64,000 nt of DNA, from positions 1 through 64,000 of the forward strand of contig NC_014213.1 of NCBI RefSeq assembly GCF_000092125.1, read 5' to 3'. The stretch comes from Allomeiothermus silvanus DSM 9946 (lineage in GTDB: Bacteria; Deinococcota; Deinococci; Deinococcales; Thermaceae). A program made the position numbers and the translations under genes. Under the pieces are notes generated by a model. The model had not been told where the DNA came from. It made no database searches and saw only the letters and a program-made list of their open reading frames with translations. Every line of letters starts with the position of its first letter. Position 1 is the stretch's first letter. Of this stretch, positions 42,348-49,854 are shown piece after piece.

Positions 42348-42972
42348 TCTCTGGAAACGCTACGGAAGATCCTGGGTTTTCCGGGGGGTTTCGCTCTCCC
42401 TCCAAACGGGAGAGGTAGTGGCTCTTTTGGGACCGTCAGGCGCGGGAAAAACGACCCTGCTCCTGGCGCTGCTACGCCTCATTTCTCTAGATCGGGGGCA
42501 GATCCTGATAGATGGAGAGGACCTCTTTCGTCGCGCCCCCCGAGTCTACCGCAGTCTCCTGGCCTATCTCCCTCAGCACCCGGAAGGGTCCTTTAACCCA
42601 CGCTGGACCCTTTGGAAGAGCTTGGTTGAGCCTCTATACCTTCTGGGCCGAACCGGGGGGGCTAAAATCCGGGTACATCAGGTTCTAGATCAGGTAGGCC
42701 TTTCCACCCGCTTTCTGGAGCGTTACCCTCACCAACTCTCCGGGGGCGAACTCCAGCAAGCATCCTTAGCCCGGGCCCTTTTAGCTGAACCGCGCTTCCT
42801 CCTGGCCGATGAGCCCACATCAATGCTGGACCCCATCCGAACAGCTAACACAATGCACAGCCTCCTTACTTTAGTTCACCACAGGGGAATAGGCCTCCTA
42901 TTTACCACCCATGATCCTGAATTGGCCCTCCGGGTTTCCCACCGAACCCTCACGATCGGGGTAAGCTCTTAG
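42328..42972 (+). CDS. dppF: Peptide ABC transporter ATPase (DppF type, short)
   Basis: 214 residues. Walker A GPSGAGKTTLL, signature LSGGELQQ, Walker B FLLADEPTSMLDP, switch LLFTTHDPELAL. Lacks the usual C-terminal ~100-residue extension of DppF, so it is shorter than the family norm. No substrate-binding protein is nearby, so the system's substrate is open (peptide or metal). Confidence 0.8.
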   Translation: MEIQAFDLWKRYGRSWVFRGVSLSLQTGEVVALLGPSGAGKTTLLLALLRLISLDRGQILIDGEDLFRRAPRVYRSLLAYLPQHPEGSFNPRWTLWKSLVEPLYLLGRTGGAKIRVHQVLDQVGLSTRFLERYPHQLSGGELQQASLARALLAEPRFLLADEPTSMLDPIRTANTMHSLLTLVHHRGIGLLFTTHDPELALRVSHRTLTIGVSS

Positions 42973-43356
42973 TCGTACGGTTCGCTGCACGTTCCTATAA
43001 TGATTCGGCTTATAGTCTCAGGAGGCTAGCTTCCTAGAGCCTCTTCAGACGGTCTCTCGTTCCACCTGGGATAGCATGGGGTCTTGCACCGAAGCGCAGG
43101 GATCAAACCCTGCGTACATACTGAAAGGGATGCCTCACAATGCATTCGGGGGAGCAACCGTGTCCCAAGTCAAGCCATTTTCGCGTTCCAGGGGGTGTTG
43201 TTTTTCAACAGGGCTAGTAGTTACGCAGTTGCAGTTGACTGAGCATTCTTCTATGTGCTAGGAGGATAGAGCTTAGCTAACCTTCTCGGTCGTGTAAGGA
43301 ATTCTGTGTAAGGGTATGTGTATGAATGGGGGTACCAGCTAGAAGGGAGGTACCCC

Positions 43357-44632
43357 ATGGACCCGGATACCCTGCAGATGATTTTGAGGGAAGCAGTGAG
43401 GGAAACGGCGACCGAGGTTTTGCAGGTTCTGTTGAACGCTGACCGGGAAGCCTTCTTGCGGGAGCACGGGGGGCGGAAGAACGGCTACTACCCCAGCTTG
43501 CTCCAGCCCTACGCCCGGCGCCAGGTGGACCTGGGGGAAGTGGCCGTGACCCTGTACGCTGCCGGGGTAAGAGCGCAAGGCGGCGGAGGGGATGAGCCTG
43601 CTTTGGGGCCACCGCTACCCCCACGAGACCATCAGCGCCCTCACCGACCAGGTGCTGAAGGAGGTGGAGGCCTTCCGTCATAGGCCTGTACCGGAAGATA
43701 TGGCCTGGGTTTACCTGGACGGCTTCTTCTTGAAGGTTCAGAGAGGGGCTTGGGGTGGAGCGGGAGGCGGTCTATGTGGCCCTGGGGATCACCCCTTGCG
43801 GGCAGAGGCAGATCCTGGGCTTTTGGCTTTTACCCACGGAAAACGCCACCGCCTGGGAAGGGGTTTTGAGGGAGTTATGGCCAAGGGGCCTGCGGCGGGT
43901 TTTGCTCTTCATCACCGATGGCCTACCCGGGATGGAAGAGGCGTATTTTCGCCGAGCGGAGCGAGGGGTGGGGAGCGAGATGCTACAAGACATGTTTGCC
44001 TAACGGGCAAAGCAGCTTTCGCCGCGAGACGCTACAAGACATGTTTGCCCTACGGGCAAAGCAGCTTTCGCCGCCGATAGGCGGGGTAGCGGGGTGGGGT
44101 GGCGATCCGCCGGGTGTATCCCCTGGCCCAGTGGCAGGGGTGCGTGGTGCATAGGGTGCGCTCCCGCCTGGCCCAGGTGCGTTCCCGGGACCGGGCCTTG
44201 CTGGCTCAGGACCTGAGGGGGATCTACGGGGCGAGGAGCCGGGTGGAAGCCCTTGAGGCCTTGGAGAGGCTCAAGGAGGCCTGGGGGGCCCGGTACCCCT
44301 CCCTGGTGGGAGAACTCGGGGGCCCTGCTTCGCTTCTACGATTACCCCCAGGTGCTCTGGCCCTATCTTCGCAGCACCAACCTGATGGAGCGGTTTATCC
44401 GGGCTCAGCCCGCAGGGCTAGCGTTCTGCTGCGGCGGGGAACCAAGGTGCGGGACCCCAAGTTTCCCAAGGAAGAGGCGGTGTACAAGCTTTTGTACCTG
44501 GAGTCCGAGCGGCAGGAAGGGCGATGGGCGGAGCGGAGGCTGAAGGGTTTTGCCGAGGTGCAGGAGGTGCTGGAAGGGATGCTTCGGGAGCGGTATGCCC
44601 CCCGTACACAGACGCTTACACATAAATCTTGA
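43357..44632 (+). pseudogene. IS256-family (mutator-type) transposase, broken
   Basis: Starts MDPDTLQMILREAVRETATE with KNGYYPSLLQPYARRQVDLG, then frameshifts near 43575 into MSLLWGHRYPHETISALTDQ. Another shift leads to VALGITPCGQRQILGFWLLP (second Asp region: LFITDGLPGMEEA). A ~160-bp array of palindromic repeats interrupts at 43944-44103. It resumes IRRVYPLAQWQGCVVHRVRS, shifts again near 44320, passes LRSTNLMERFIR (Glu region) and ends ERRLKGFAEVQEVLEGMLRE. Clearly inactive. Confidence 0.85.
43944..44103 (+). repeat. Array of palindromic repeats inserted in the IS256 transposase
   Basis: Composed of TTTTCGCCGAGCGGAGCGAG (related to 22326), then two 49-bp tandem units (43982-44030, 44031-44079), each GCTACAAGACATGTTTGCC, CTACGGGCAAAGCAGCTTTC, GCCGC. 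It ends with CCGCCGATAGGCGGGG. Removing it joins GLPGMEEA to IRRVYPLAQW. A diverged inverted unit occurs at 46041. Confidence 0.75.
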
Positions 44633-44829
44633 CACGACCACCTTCTCCAAAGGAGGTGGTGCCTATGAACCCACCGAAGTGCGATGACCTGGTCCTCATC
44701 GCCGCTCAACGGGTTTTCACCTGCACCGAAGCGGCGAGGTGTCAGCCGGAAGGGGATCAGGCCCCGGCCCACGATGCCTTTACCCGCCTGCTGCAAAGAC
44801 AGCCGCCCGACACGGCGGCGTTGTGGCAG

Positions 44830-44871
44830 GGGGACGATCCCCTGCCGGGACGGGCCGTGCCCGTACACCAA
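44830..44871 (-). repeat. 42-bp palindromic element in transposase copy 2 (inverted orientation)
   Basis: On the minus strand: GTACGGGCACGGCCCGTCCC then GGCAGGGGATCGTCCCC. Hairpin ACGGGC-ACG-GCCCGT. Exactly 42 bp absent from copies 1 and 3. Confidence 0.9.
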
Positions 44872-45036
44872 GAAGCAAAGGCATTCGTAAACCTCAGGAA
44901 GGGACTTCTGATCCTGGATGACACTACCCTGGAGGGACCTTACGCCCGGAGGATGGATCTGGTGACTTACCCCTGGAGCGGTAAGCATCAGGGGGTCGTC
45001 AAGGGGATCGCCCTGTTGACCCTGCTGTGGACGCAG

Positions 45037-45063
45037 ATGCCTGTTTCGCCGCGTAGCGGGGTG
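45037..45063 (+). repeat. 27-bp palindromic insertion in transposase copy 2
   Basis: ATGCCTGTTTCGCCGCGTAG then CGGGGTG: hairpin CCGC-GTA-GCGG with the TTTCGCCG start shared with 19880, 20065 and 44070. Exactly nine codons absent from copies 1 and 3. Confidence 0.85.
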
Positions 45064-45081
45064 GGGCAGGCCCGGATCCCC

Positions 45082-45123
45082 CTGGTGTACAGACGACAGT
45101 CTGTCCCGAAGGGGATCGTCCCC
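45082..45123 (+). repeat. 42-bp palindromic element in transposase copy 2 (direct orientation)
   Basis: CTGGTGTACAGACGACAGTC then TGTCCCGAAGGGGATCGTCC CC. Hairpin ACAGAC-GACA-GTCTGT with the second block CCCGAAGGGGATCGTCCC. Absent from copies 1 and 3. Confidence 0.9.
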
Positions 45124-45790
45124 TGCGACTTTCGGGTCTACGACAAGCCCCAGGATGGGAAGACTAAAAACGACCCCTTTCAGCAGATGCTCCAGAAGGC
45201 CAAGAACAGAGGGTTTGAGCCGGAATATGTCCTGATGGATAGCGGGTATGCCGGCTTGGAGAACCTCAAGCGCATCCGGGACCTGGGCTGGTCATTTATG
45301 GCGCGGCTGAAGGGCAACCGCCTGGTCAACCCGGATGGGAAGGGGAATGGACCCATCTGTGCGGTGGAAATCCCTGGGGAGGGTGGTGCATCTGAAGGGC
45401 TTTGGCTTCGTCAAGGTGTTCCGGACGGTCTCCAAAGACGGGGACGCGGAACGCTGGGCGACGGACGATCTGGGGATGAGCGAAGAGAAGCGGGCCGCAG
45501 TTGGAGCGGCGGGGATGGGGCATAGAGGTTTACCATCGGGGGCTCAAGCAGTGCTGTGGGGTGGGAGAAGGCCCAGGTTCGCAAAGCGGTGGCCATTCTC
45601 AGCCACCTTTTGCTTTCGTTACGGGCCTTCCTGAGGTTGGAGGCAATCGGTTGAAGATGGGGGTGAGTTGGTATGAGGCCAAGGCGTCCATTGTTCGCGA
45701 CGCCATCCGAACCTACTTGGCTCATCAGTCTATGAGTTTGCCTCAACTGCGTAAGTCCTATCGGGATAATCTCACACTCAACGAGGGACG

Positions 45791-46054
45791 ATGAAGGGGA
45801 TCTGGGCAGAGCGTGCCGAGGCGGCCCAGGCTGCGCTCGGGCGCTACTTTTGGGATGAAACGATGAAGCTTTTTCGCCCCCGCTTCCCCGACCAGCCATA
45901 CCAAGGACCGTTTCTTTACTGGTGGCAGGCCCACGCCCTCGACGCCCTGAATGACTTCAGCCAGGCTTACTTCCAAGTCCTGGCCAGGGGCTACGGGGAG
46001 CAGCCCCGCTTTCGCCTGGGCCAGGGCTACCTCGCTGCTTTGCCCAAAGGGTAA
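45791..46054 (+). pseudogene. GH76-like glycoside hydrolase, N-terminal fragment
   Basis: 87 residues: WAERAEAAQAALGRYFWDET, then YWWQAHALDALNDFSQAYF, a GH76-type N-terminus. The frame ends just inside an inverted, diverged copy of the 49-bp repeat (46041-46075), and nothing of the catalytic Asp-Asp region follows. A ribosome-binding site (GAGGGACG) precedes the ATG. Truncated relic. Confidence 0.55.
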
Positions 46055-46075
46055 ACAAGTATTGCGGTAGACCTC
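46041..46075 (-). repeat. Diverged inverted unit of the 49-bp repeat
   Basis: On the minus strand: GTCTACCGCAATACTTGTTT then ACCCTTTGGGCAAAGCAGC. Compare TACAAGACATGTTTGCCCTA CGGGCAAAGCAGC at 43984 and 44033. Ends the GH76-like fragment. Confidence 0.6.
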
Positions 46076-46118
46076 TCCTATGCCCCAGGACGCGCAGGGC
46101 CACCCATCGCCTGGCCCG

Positions 46119-46157
46119 TTGACCCGTTCAGAATAGAACGCCATAATGTCCCATATG
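46119..46157 (+). promoter_or_regulatory. Promoter of the Xre/RES toxin-antitoxin operon (leaderless)
   Basis: TTGACC (46119-46124), a 17-bp spacer and CATAAT (46142-46147). Transcription should begin near 46154, right at the ATG 46155. The ATG at 46146 overlaps the -10 box and cannot be the start on this transcript. TCCCATATGGGA (46149-46160) is a palindrome over the start and may be an operator. Confidence 0.7.
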
Positions 46158-46553
46158 GGAACCACGCCCGCGCTTCGCTTCGACGGCTCACCGGATGACG
46201 TGGCGAGCGTCCGGGAGGGGCTGCCGGTGGAACTCATCCCCGAGGTGGCCCGGCGCTACGGTCTGGATCAGCAGGAGGTGCTGGAGGCAGCGGGCATCCC
46301 CAGGAGCAGCCTCCACCGCTACAAGAGCCTGGGCCGCCTCTCGCGGGAGCAGTCCAACCGGCTGTACAAGGTGATCTACCTGCTGCGCCGCGCCGAGGAG
46401 CTCTTCGGCTCACCCTATCTGGCGGCCTCCTGGATGAACAGTCCTAAGGCTTTCCTGCACGGCTCGAGCCCCCTCTCTTACCTCGACACCGAGCCCGGCT
46501 TCCAGGCGGTGGAGCACCTGCTGGGCCGCCTGGAGGACGGTCTAGTAACGTGA
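46155..46553 (+). CDS. Xre/MbcA/ParS-type antitoxin
   Basis: 132 residues from ATG 46155 (see promoter). Xre-like N-terminal helices (LPVELIPEVARRYGLDQQEV, AGIPRSSLHRYK) and the C-terminal MbcA/ParS toxin-binding domain (AEELFGSPYLAASWMNSPKA, SPLSYLDTEPGFQAVEHLLG). It should bind and block the RES toxin encoded 4 bp into its 3' end and repress the operon. Confidence 0.85.
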   Translation: MGTTPALRFDGSPDDVASVREGLPVELIPEVARRYGLDQQEVLEAAGIPRSSLHRYKSLGRLSREQSNRLYKVIYLLRRAEELFGSPYLAASWMNSPKAFLHGSSPLSYLDTEPGFQAVEHLLGRLEDGLVT

Positions 46554-47050
46554 AGGCCTGGCGGATCGCCTCGCGTAAATACGCCCACGCCGCTTTCACC
46601 GGGGAGGGTGCAGCCAGGAGTCCCGGACGCTGGAACCGCCTCGGGGTCCCCCTGGGTGTACGCTCGCAGAGCGTCCCGAAGGGGATCGTCCCGGTGGTGT
46701 ACCTGGCCGAACACCTCTCCACCGGCATCCTGGAGGTGCTGGTTCACGTGGACGACCGGGCTCACCTGGCCGCGTTCGTGGCCATCGAGGTGGAGATCCC
46801 CGATCCCCACGTCGAGGAGCTGAGCGAACTGCCCCCCGACTGGCGGCAGTTGCCCGAGCCCTACCCCGAGTCCACCCAGTCTCTGGGCAGCGAGTGGGCC
46901 CTGCGCCTGCGCTCCCTGGCCCTACGGGTCCCCTCGGCGGTGGTCCCCAGCGAGTTCAACCTGCTGCTCAACCCCCGCTACCCCGCAATGTCCGAGGTGA
47001 GGGTCGGCCAGCTCCAGCCGCTCTTCCTCGACCCGCGCCTGCTGCGCTAG
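46550..47050 (+). CDS. RES-domain toxin (NAD-consuming) carrying a 14-residue repeat-derived insertion
   Basis: 166 residues from a GTG overlapping the antitoxin stop. RES toxins degrade NAD+. Family features: KAWRIASRKYA, FTGEGAARSPGRWNRLGVP (conserved Arg and GxGA), VVYLAEHLSTGILEVLVH, PSAVVPSEFNLLLNPRYP. Between GVP and VVYLAEH, which are normally contiguous, sit LGVRSQSVPKGIVP (46652-46693), encoded by a 42-bp palindromic element. The insertion falls next to the active-site region, so activity may be reduced or lost. Confidence 0.85.
   Translation: MKAWRIASRKYAHAAFTGEGAARSPGRWNRLGVPLGVRSQSVPKGIVPVVYLAEHLSTGILEVLVHVDDRAHLAAFVAIEVEIPDPHVEELSELPPDWRQLPEPYPESTQSLGSEWALRLRSLALRVPSAVVPSEFNLLLNPRYPAMSEVRVGQLQPLFLDPRLLR
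46652..46693 (+). repeat. 42-bp palindromic element in the RES toxin gene
   Basis: CTGGGTGTACGCTCGCAGAG then CGTCCCGAAGGGGATCGTCC CG. Hairpin ACGCTC-GCA-GAGCGT. Exactly 14 codons. Confidence 0.88.
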
Positions 47051-47091
47051 GCAAAAAAGAACCCTCCAAGGAAAAGGACTCTCCTCGGAGG
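47051..47091 (-). terminator. Terminator for the minus-strand transcript
   Basis: On the minus strand CCCTCCGAGG (from 47091) pairs with CCTTGGAGGG (to 47061), followed by TTCTTTTTT. It lies after the small exported-protein gene and could also end the long cbb transcript. Confidence 0.75.
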
Positions 47092-47108
47092 GCAAAAGGG
47101 CTTGCCTG

Positions 47109-47441
47109 CTATGCGGCGATTCGGGCCTTGAGCGCCTGGGCCAGGGCATCCAGACTGGTCGGGTCCACCTCCTCTCCCGCCAAAAAGCGGTCGAGGATGG
47201 AAAGCTACTCCCCTTTCAACCCCAGCCCGGCCCGCTCGAGGGCCTCCTCTAGCTCATCCTCGAAGCGTTCAACCGCGAGCATGTCCTCGCGCCGGGTACC
47301 CGTCTCCGGGTGCGGGCTGGACGGGCTCAGGATACGGTTCGCCTCCTTCTCCCCCCGCGAGTAGAGGACCATCGCCTCTTCTACGGGGGAAGCCAGGGCC
47401 AGGCCCAGTAGAAGAAAAAGGGCGAGGAACCTCATCCCCAA
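47109..47441 (-). pseudogene. Small exported protein interrupted by an in-frame TAG
   Basis: MGMRFLALFLLLGLALASP is a signal peptide, followed by a charged helical region (VEEAMVLYSRGEKEANRILS, ERFEDELEEALERAGLGLKG). A TAG at 47205-47207 ends it, but the same frame continues LSILDRFLAGEEVDPTSLDA to a TAG at 47109 with equally good coding character. The second part alone has no start. So either a nonsense mutation (perhaps from CAG or GAG) or a sequencing error. Unknown function. Confidence 0.6.
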
Positions 47442-47489
47442 GCGGCCTCCTCCCAGGCTTGGACCCAGCCCTCGGTTCCTGCAACCCTG

Positions 47490-48224
47490 TCAACGCTTGC
47501 AGCGCAAGATCAAGGCCTCCCCGCTACGGCCTACCAGCAAGGGCACGGCGGGGGATTTGGCCACCTGGGCGCAGAAGGGTACATCGTCCTCGAGCCCTAC
47601 CTGCTTGAGCGCCTGGGCCGCCGCCGAGAGGGAGAGGGGCTCGAGCGGGTCGGGGTAGGTGCGGCGGGTGGAGAGGGCTACCAGCGCCCCGTCGTCGAGT
47701 TCGTACTGGCCCATCAGCTGCAAAAACTCCCCCAGCACCCCGGCGGTGTAGGTATCGTCGAGCCCTACCCGGCCCTCCTTGCCCGCACACAGCACCGCCA
47801 CCTCCTCGGTAGCGAGTTCATGGGCCAGCCGGGCTGCGGCGTGGGCGTTATACAGCGAGGCCAGCAGTACGTGCTTGGCCGAGCGGGCGGCCAGGTGGGC
47901 CGCCTTGGTGCCGTTGGTGGTGCTCATCACCACCGTGCGCCCGCCCACTTGGGCCTCCAGGGCTTCCTGGGGGCTATTCCCCAGGTCGAAGCCCTGGGGT
48001 TTGAGCCCGCCCACCTCCCCTCCGAGGATCACGTCCTCGTCTTTGAAGGCCCGGGCGGATTCGATCGAGGGGGTCAGGTAGAGGGCGCTGGCTCCGGCCT
48101 CCAGGAAAGCCGCGGCGGTGGTGGTGGCCCGGATCACGTCCACTACCAGCACCACGTCAGAAAACAAAAGTTCTTCGCGGGGGATCAGGTCAACCCGTAA
48201 GCGCTTGGGGGCAGGCGGATACAT
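47490..48224 (-). CDS. comB: ComB family 2-phosphosulfolactate phosphatase-like protein
   Basis: 244 residues. ComB is a Mg-dependent acid phosphatase of 2-phosphosulfolactate in coenzyme M synthesis, but many bacterial members occur without that pathway. Seen: [20 protein letters not shown] near the N-terminus, [20 protein letters not shown] and TNGTKAA, all ComB hallmarks. Only 24 bp after fba, with GAGGGGAC as ribosome-binding site, so probably the last cbb operon gene. A role in removing sugar-phosphate by-products is possible but is my inference. Confidence 0.8.
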   Translation of the reverse strand: MYPPAPKRLRVDLIPREELLFSDVVLVVDVIRATTTAAAFLEAGASALYLTPSIESARAFKDEDVILGGEVGGLKPQGFDLGNSPQEALEAQVGGRTVVMSTTNGTKAAHLAARSAKHVLLASLYNAHAAARLAHELATEEVAVLCAGKEGRVGLDDTYTAGVLGEFLQLMGQYELDDGALVALSTRRTYPDPLEPLSLSAAAQALKQVGLEDDVPFCAQVAKSPAVPLLVGRSGEALILRCKR

Positions 48225-48248
48225 AGCTGTCCCCTCGGGGCCCGGCGA

Positions 48249-49199
48249 TCACGCTGGTGTTGGCCCTAAGGACGTCCGCGCCCGGCCTGCCGTACCCATC
48301 AGCACGAACTTCTCCCGCACCACCTGTTTGAGGTAATCCCGGCCCTTGCTCAAGATCTTCCGCGGATCGAACTCCTTGGGATTGTTCACCACCACCTCCC
48401 GAATTCCGGCGCTCAAGGCCAGGCGCAGATCGGTGTCGATGTTAATCTTGGCGATGCCCTGGGGGATGGCCTTGCGCACGTCCTCGTCGTGGATGCCGGT
48501 GGGGTCGCCCAGGTCGGCCCCGGTAGCCCGCATCTTGTCCTTGAGCCACTGGGGAACCCCAGAGGAGCCGTGCAGCACCAGGGGTAAAGACACCCGCCGG
48601 GCGATCTGCTGCAGCCGGGCATGGTCAATGTAGGGCCGCCCCTTGCCCTTATACGCGCCATGGCTGGTACCGATAGCGACGGCCAGGTAGTCGATGCCGG
48701 TCTCCGCCACGAAGCGCTGCGCCTCCTCAGGATCGGTCAGGAAGGCCTCCCGCTCGTCCACCGCGATGTTGTCCTCAATGCCCTGGAGGCGGCCTAGCTC
48801 GGCCTCCACGCTAACCCCCACGGCATGGGCCGCCTCCACGCACCTGCGGGTCTCGGCCACGTTTTCCTCGAAGGGGTGGTGGCTGGCGTCGATCATCACG
48901 CTGGTAAAGCCAGCCCGAAGCGCCTGCAAGACCATCGTATAGTCGGCCCCGTGATCGAGGTGGAGTACCACCGGAACCGAAACCCGGCTAGCCATGTCCC
49001 GAACCAAATTGGCCAGATTTTCCAACCCCGCGTACTTTCGGGCCCCGTCGGAGATCTGGAGGAAAACCGGGGCTCCCACCTCCTCGGCGGTCTCCAGGAT
49101 GGCCTGGGTGGTCTCGAGGTTGTTGGTGTTAAAGCTGGGTACGGCGTAGCCTTCCCTGCGGGCTTTGTCCAACACATCCTTACCTAGAGCTAGCGGCAT
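48249..49199 (-). CDS. fba: Class II fructose/sedoheptulose-bisphosphate aldolase
   Basis: 316 residues from the ATG at 49199 (overlapping rpe by 20 bp; a longer frame upstream is inside rpe). Condenses triose phosphates, and in the Calvin cycle also DHAP with erythrose 4-phosphate. Zinc ligands and signature: VVLHLDHGADYTMVLQALRA, VMIDASHHPFEENV, VAIGTSHGAYKG, PLVLHGSSGVP, KINIDTDLRLAL. Belongs to the class IIB/CbbA type. Confidence 0.9.
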   Translation of the reverse strand: MPLALGKDVLDKARREGYAVPSFNTNNLETTQAILETAEEVGAPVFLQISDGARKYAGLENLANLVRDMASRVSVPVVLHLDHGADYTMVLQALRAGFTSVMIDASHHPFEENVAETRRCVEAAHAVGVSVEAELGRLQGIEDNIAVDEREAFLTDPEEAQRFVAETGIDYLAVAIGTSHGAYKGKGRPYIDHARLQQIARRVSLPLVLHGSSGVPQWLKDKMRATGADLGDPTGIHDEDVRKAIPQGIAKINIDTDLRLALSAGIREVVVNNPKEFDPRKILSKGRDYLKQVVREKFVLMGTAGRARTSLGPTPA

Positions 49200-49854
49200 G
49201 GATCCCTCCTTTGAGCCTTTCCAGGTTGTGCGCCAGAGGCTGGCGGTTAAAGAGGGCACTGCCCACCACCAACACATCCGCTCCAGCGCGGTAGATCTCC
49301 GCAGCGTTTTCGGGTTTGATCCCCCCATCTACCTCCAGCAGGCATTCGGGGTTGAGGTGAGCCTTGAGGTTAGCCAGGCGCTTGATCCGGTCCGTGGTGG
49401 CGGGGATGTAGCGCTGCCCGCCAAAACCCGGATTCACGCTCATCACCAGGGCCAGGTCCAGTTCGGGGAGCAGGTGGGTCAGGGCCTCCAACGGCGTGCC
49501 GGGGTTGACGGCCAGCCCCGCCCGCTTTCCCAGTTCCTTGATCCGCTGCAGGCCTCGGTGGGCATGGGGGGTGGCCTCGGCGTGGAAGGTGATGAGGTCG
49601 GCCCCGGCGCGGGCAAAGTCCTCCAGGTAGCGCTCCGGCTCGGCAATCATCAGGTGCACGTCCAGGGGTAGCCGGGTGACCCCGCGAATGGCCTCTACCA
49701 CCAGCGGACCGAAGGTCAAGTTGGGCACGAAACGCCCATCCATCACATCCAGGTGGATCCAGTCCACCCCGGCTTCCTCCGCCTCCCGAATCTGCTCGCC
49801 CAGCCGGGCGAAGTCGGCGGTGAGGATGGAGGGGGCGATGCGGGGCTCAAGCAT
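49180..49854 (-). CDS. rpe: Ribulose-phosphate 3-epimerase
   Basis: 224 residues from ATG 49854, inside the end of prk. TIM barrel: IAPSILTADFARLGEQI, DWIHLDVMDGRFVPNLTFGP (metal His and Asp), LDVHLMIAEPERYLEDF, VMSVNPGFGGQRYIP, LEVDGGIKPENAAE and ADVLVVGSALF. Converts xylulose-5-P to ribulose-5-P, the substrate of prk just upstream. Confidence 0.92.
   Translation of the reverse strand: MLEPRIAPSILTADFARLGEQIREAEEAGVDWIHLDVMDGRFVPNLTFGPLVVEAIRGVTRLPLDVHLMIAEPERYLEDFARAGADLITFHAEATPHAHRGLQRIKELGKRAGLAVNPGTPLEALTHLLPELDLALVMSVNPGFGGQRYIPATTDRIKRLANLKAHLNPECLLEVDGGIKPENAAEIYRAGADVLVVGSALFNRQPLAHNLERLKGGIHAASSR

Larger units (their letters stand above)
43280..44647 (+). mobile_element. IS256-family insertion sequence (43288-44639) with 8-bp target duplication
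   Basis: Inverted ends GGTCGTGTAAGGAATTCTGT (43288) and, inverted, GGTCGTGTCAAGATTTATGT (44639). The element is 1352 bp. ACCTTCTC at 43280-43287 and again at 44640-44647 is the target duplication. Copy 1 of the host IS shows uninterrupted sequence at this point (GCTTCTCCAAAGG), confirming the insertion. Confidence 0.88.
44665..45755 (+). pseudogene. IS4/IS701-like transposase, copy 2 (with palindromic insertions and frameshifts)
   Basis: Alignable residue by residue with copy 1. Three in-frame insertions are visible: GDDPLPGRAVPVHQ (44830-44871) between LWQ and EAKAF; MPVSPRSGV (45037-45063) between LWT(Q) and GQA; LVYRRQSVPKGIVP (45082-45123) between RIP and CDFRVYDKPQ. A frameshift near 45378 (EIPGEGG|ASEG) and others near 45495 and 45560 destroy the C-terminal half, though IEVYHRGLKQCCGV is still readable. 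A five-codon deletion removes DYIHF near the start. Confidence 0.88.
43215..45760 (+). mobile_element. IS4/IS701-like insertion sequence, copy 2, interrupted by an IS256-family element
   Basis: Left end TAGTAGTTACGCAGTTGCAG at 43215, right end CAACTGCGTAAGTCCTA at 45760, as in copies 1 and 3. At 43288-44639 an IS256-family element is inserted with the 8-bp duplication ACCTTCTC on both sides. The remainder has point differences, frameshifts and three short palindromic insertions in the transposase gene. Confidence 0.85.

Noticed and set aside
42973-43214. RNA gene or terminator after dppF
   Set aside because: A stem AGGCTAG/CTAGAGCCT is present near 43021-43042 but lacks a T-run and any recognisable RNA family features.
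43982-44079. CRISPR-like repeats
   Set aside because: Only two tandem 49-bp units without unique spacers; no cas genes. They belong to the palindromic insertions in the transposase.
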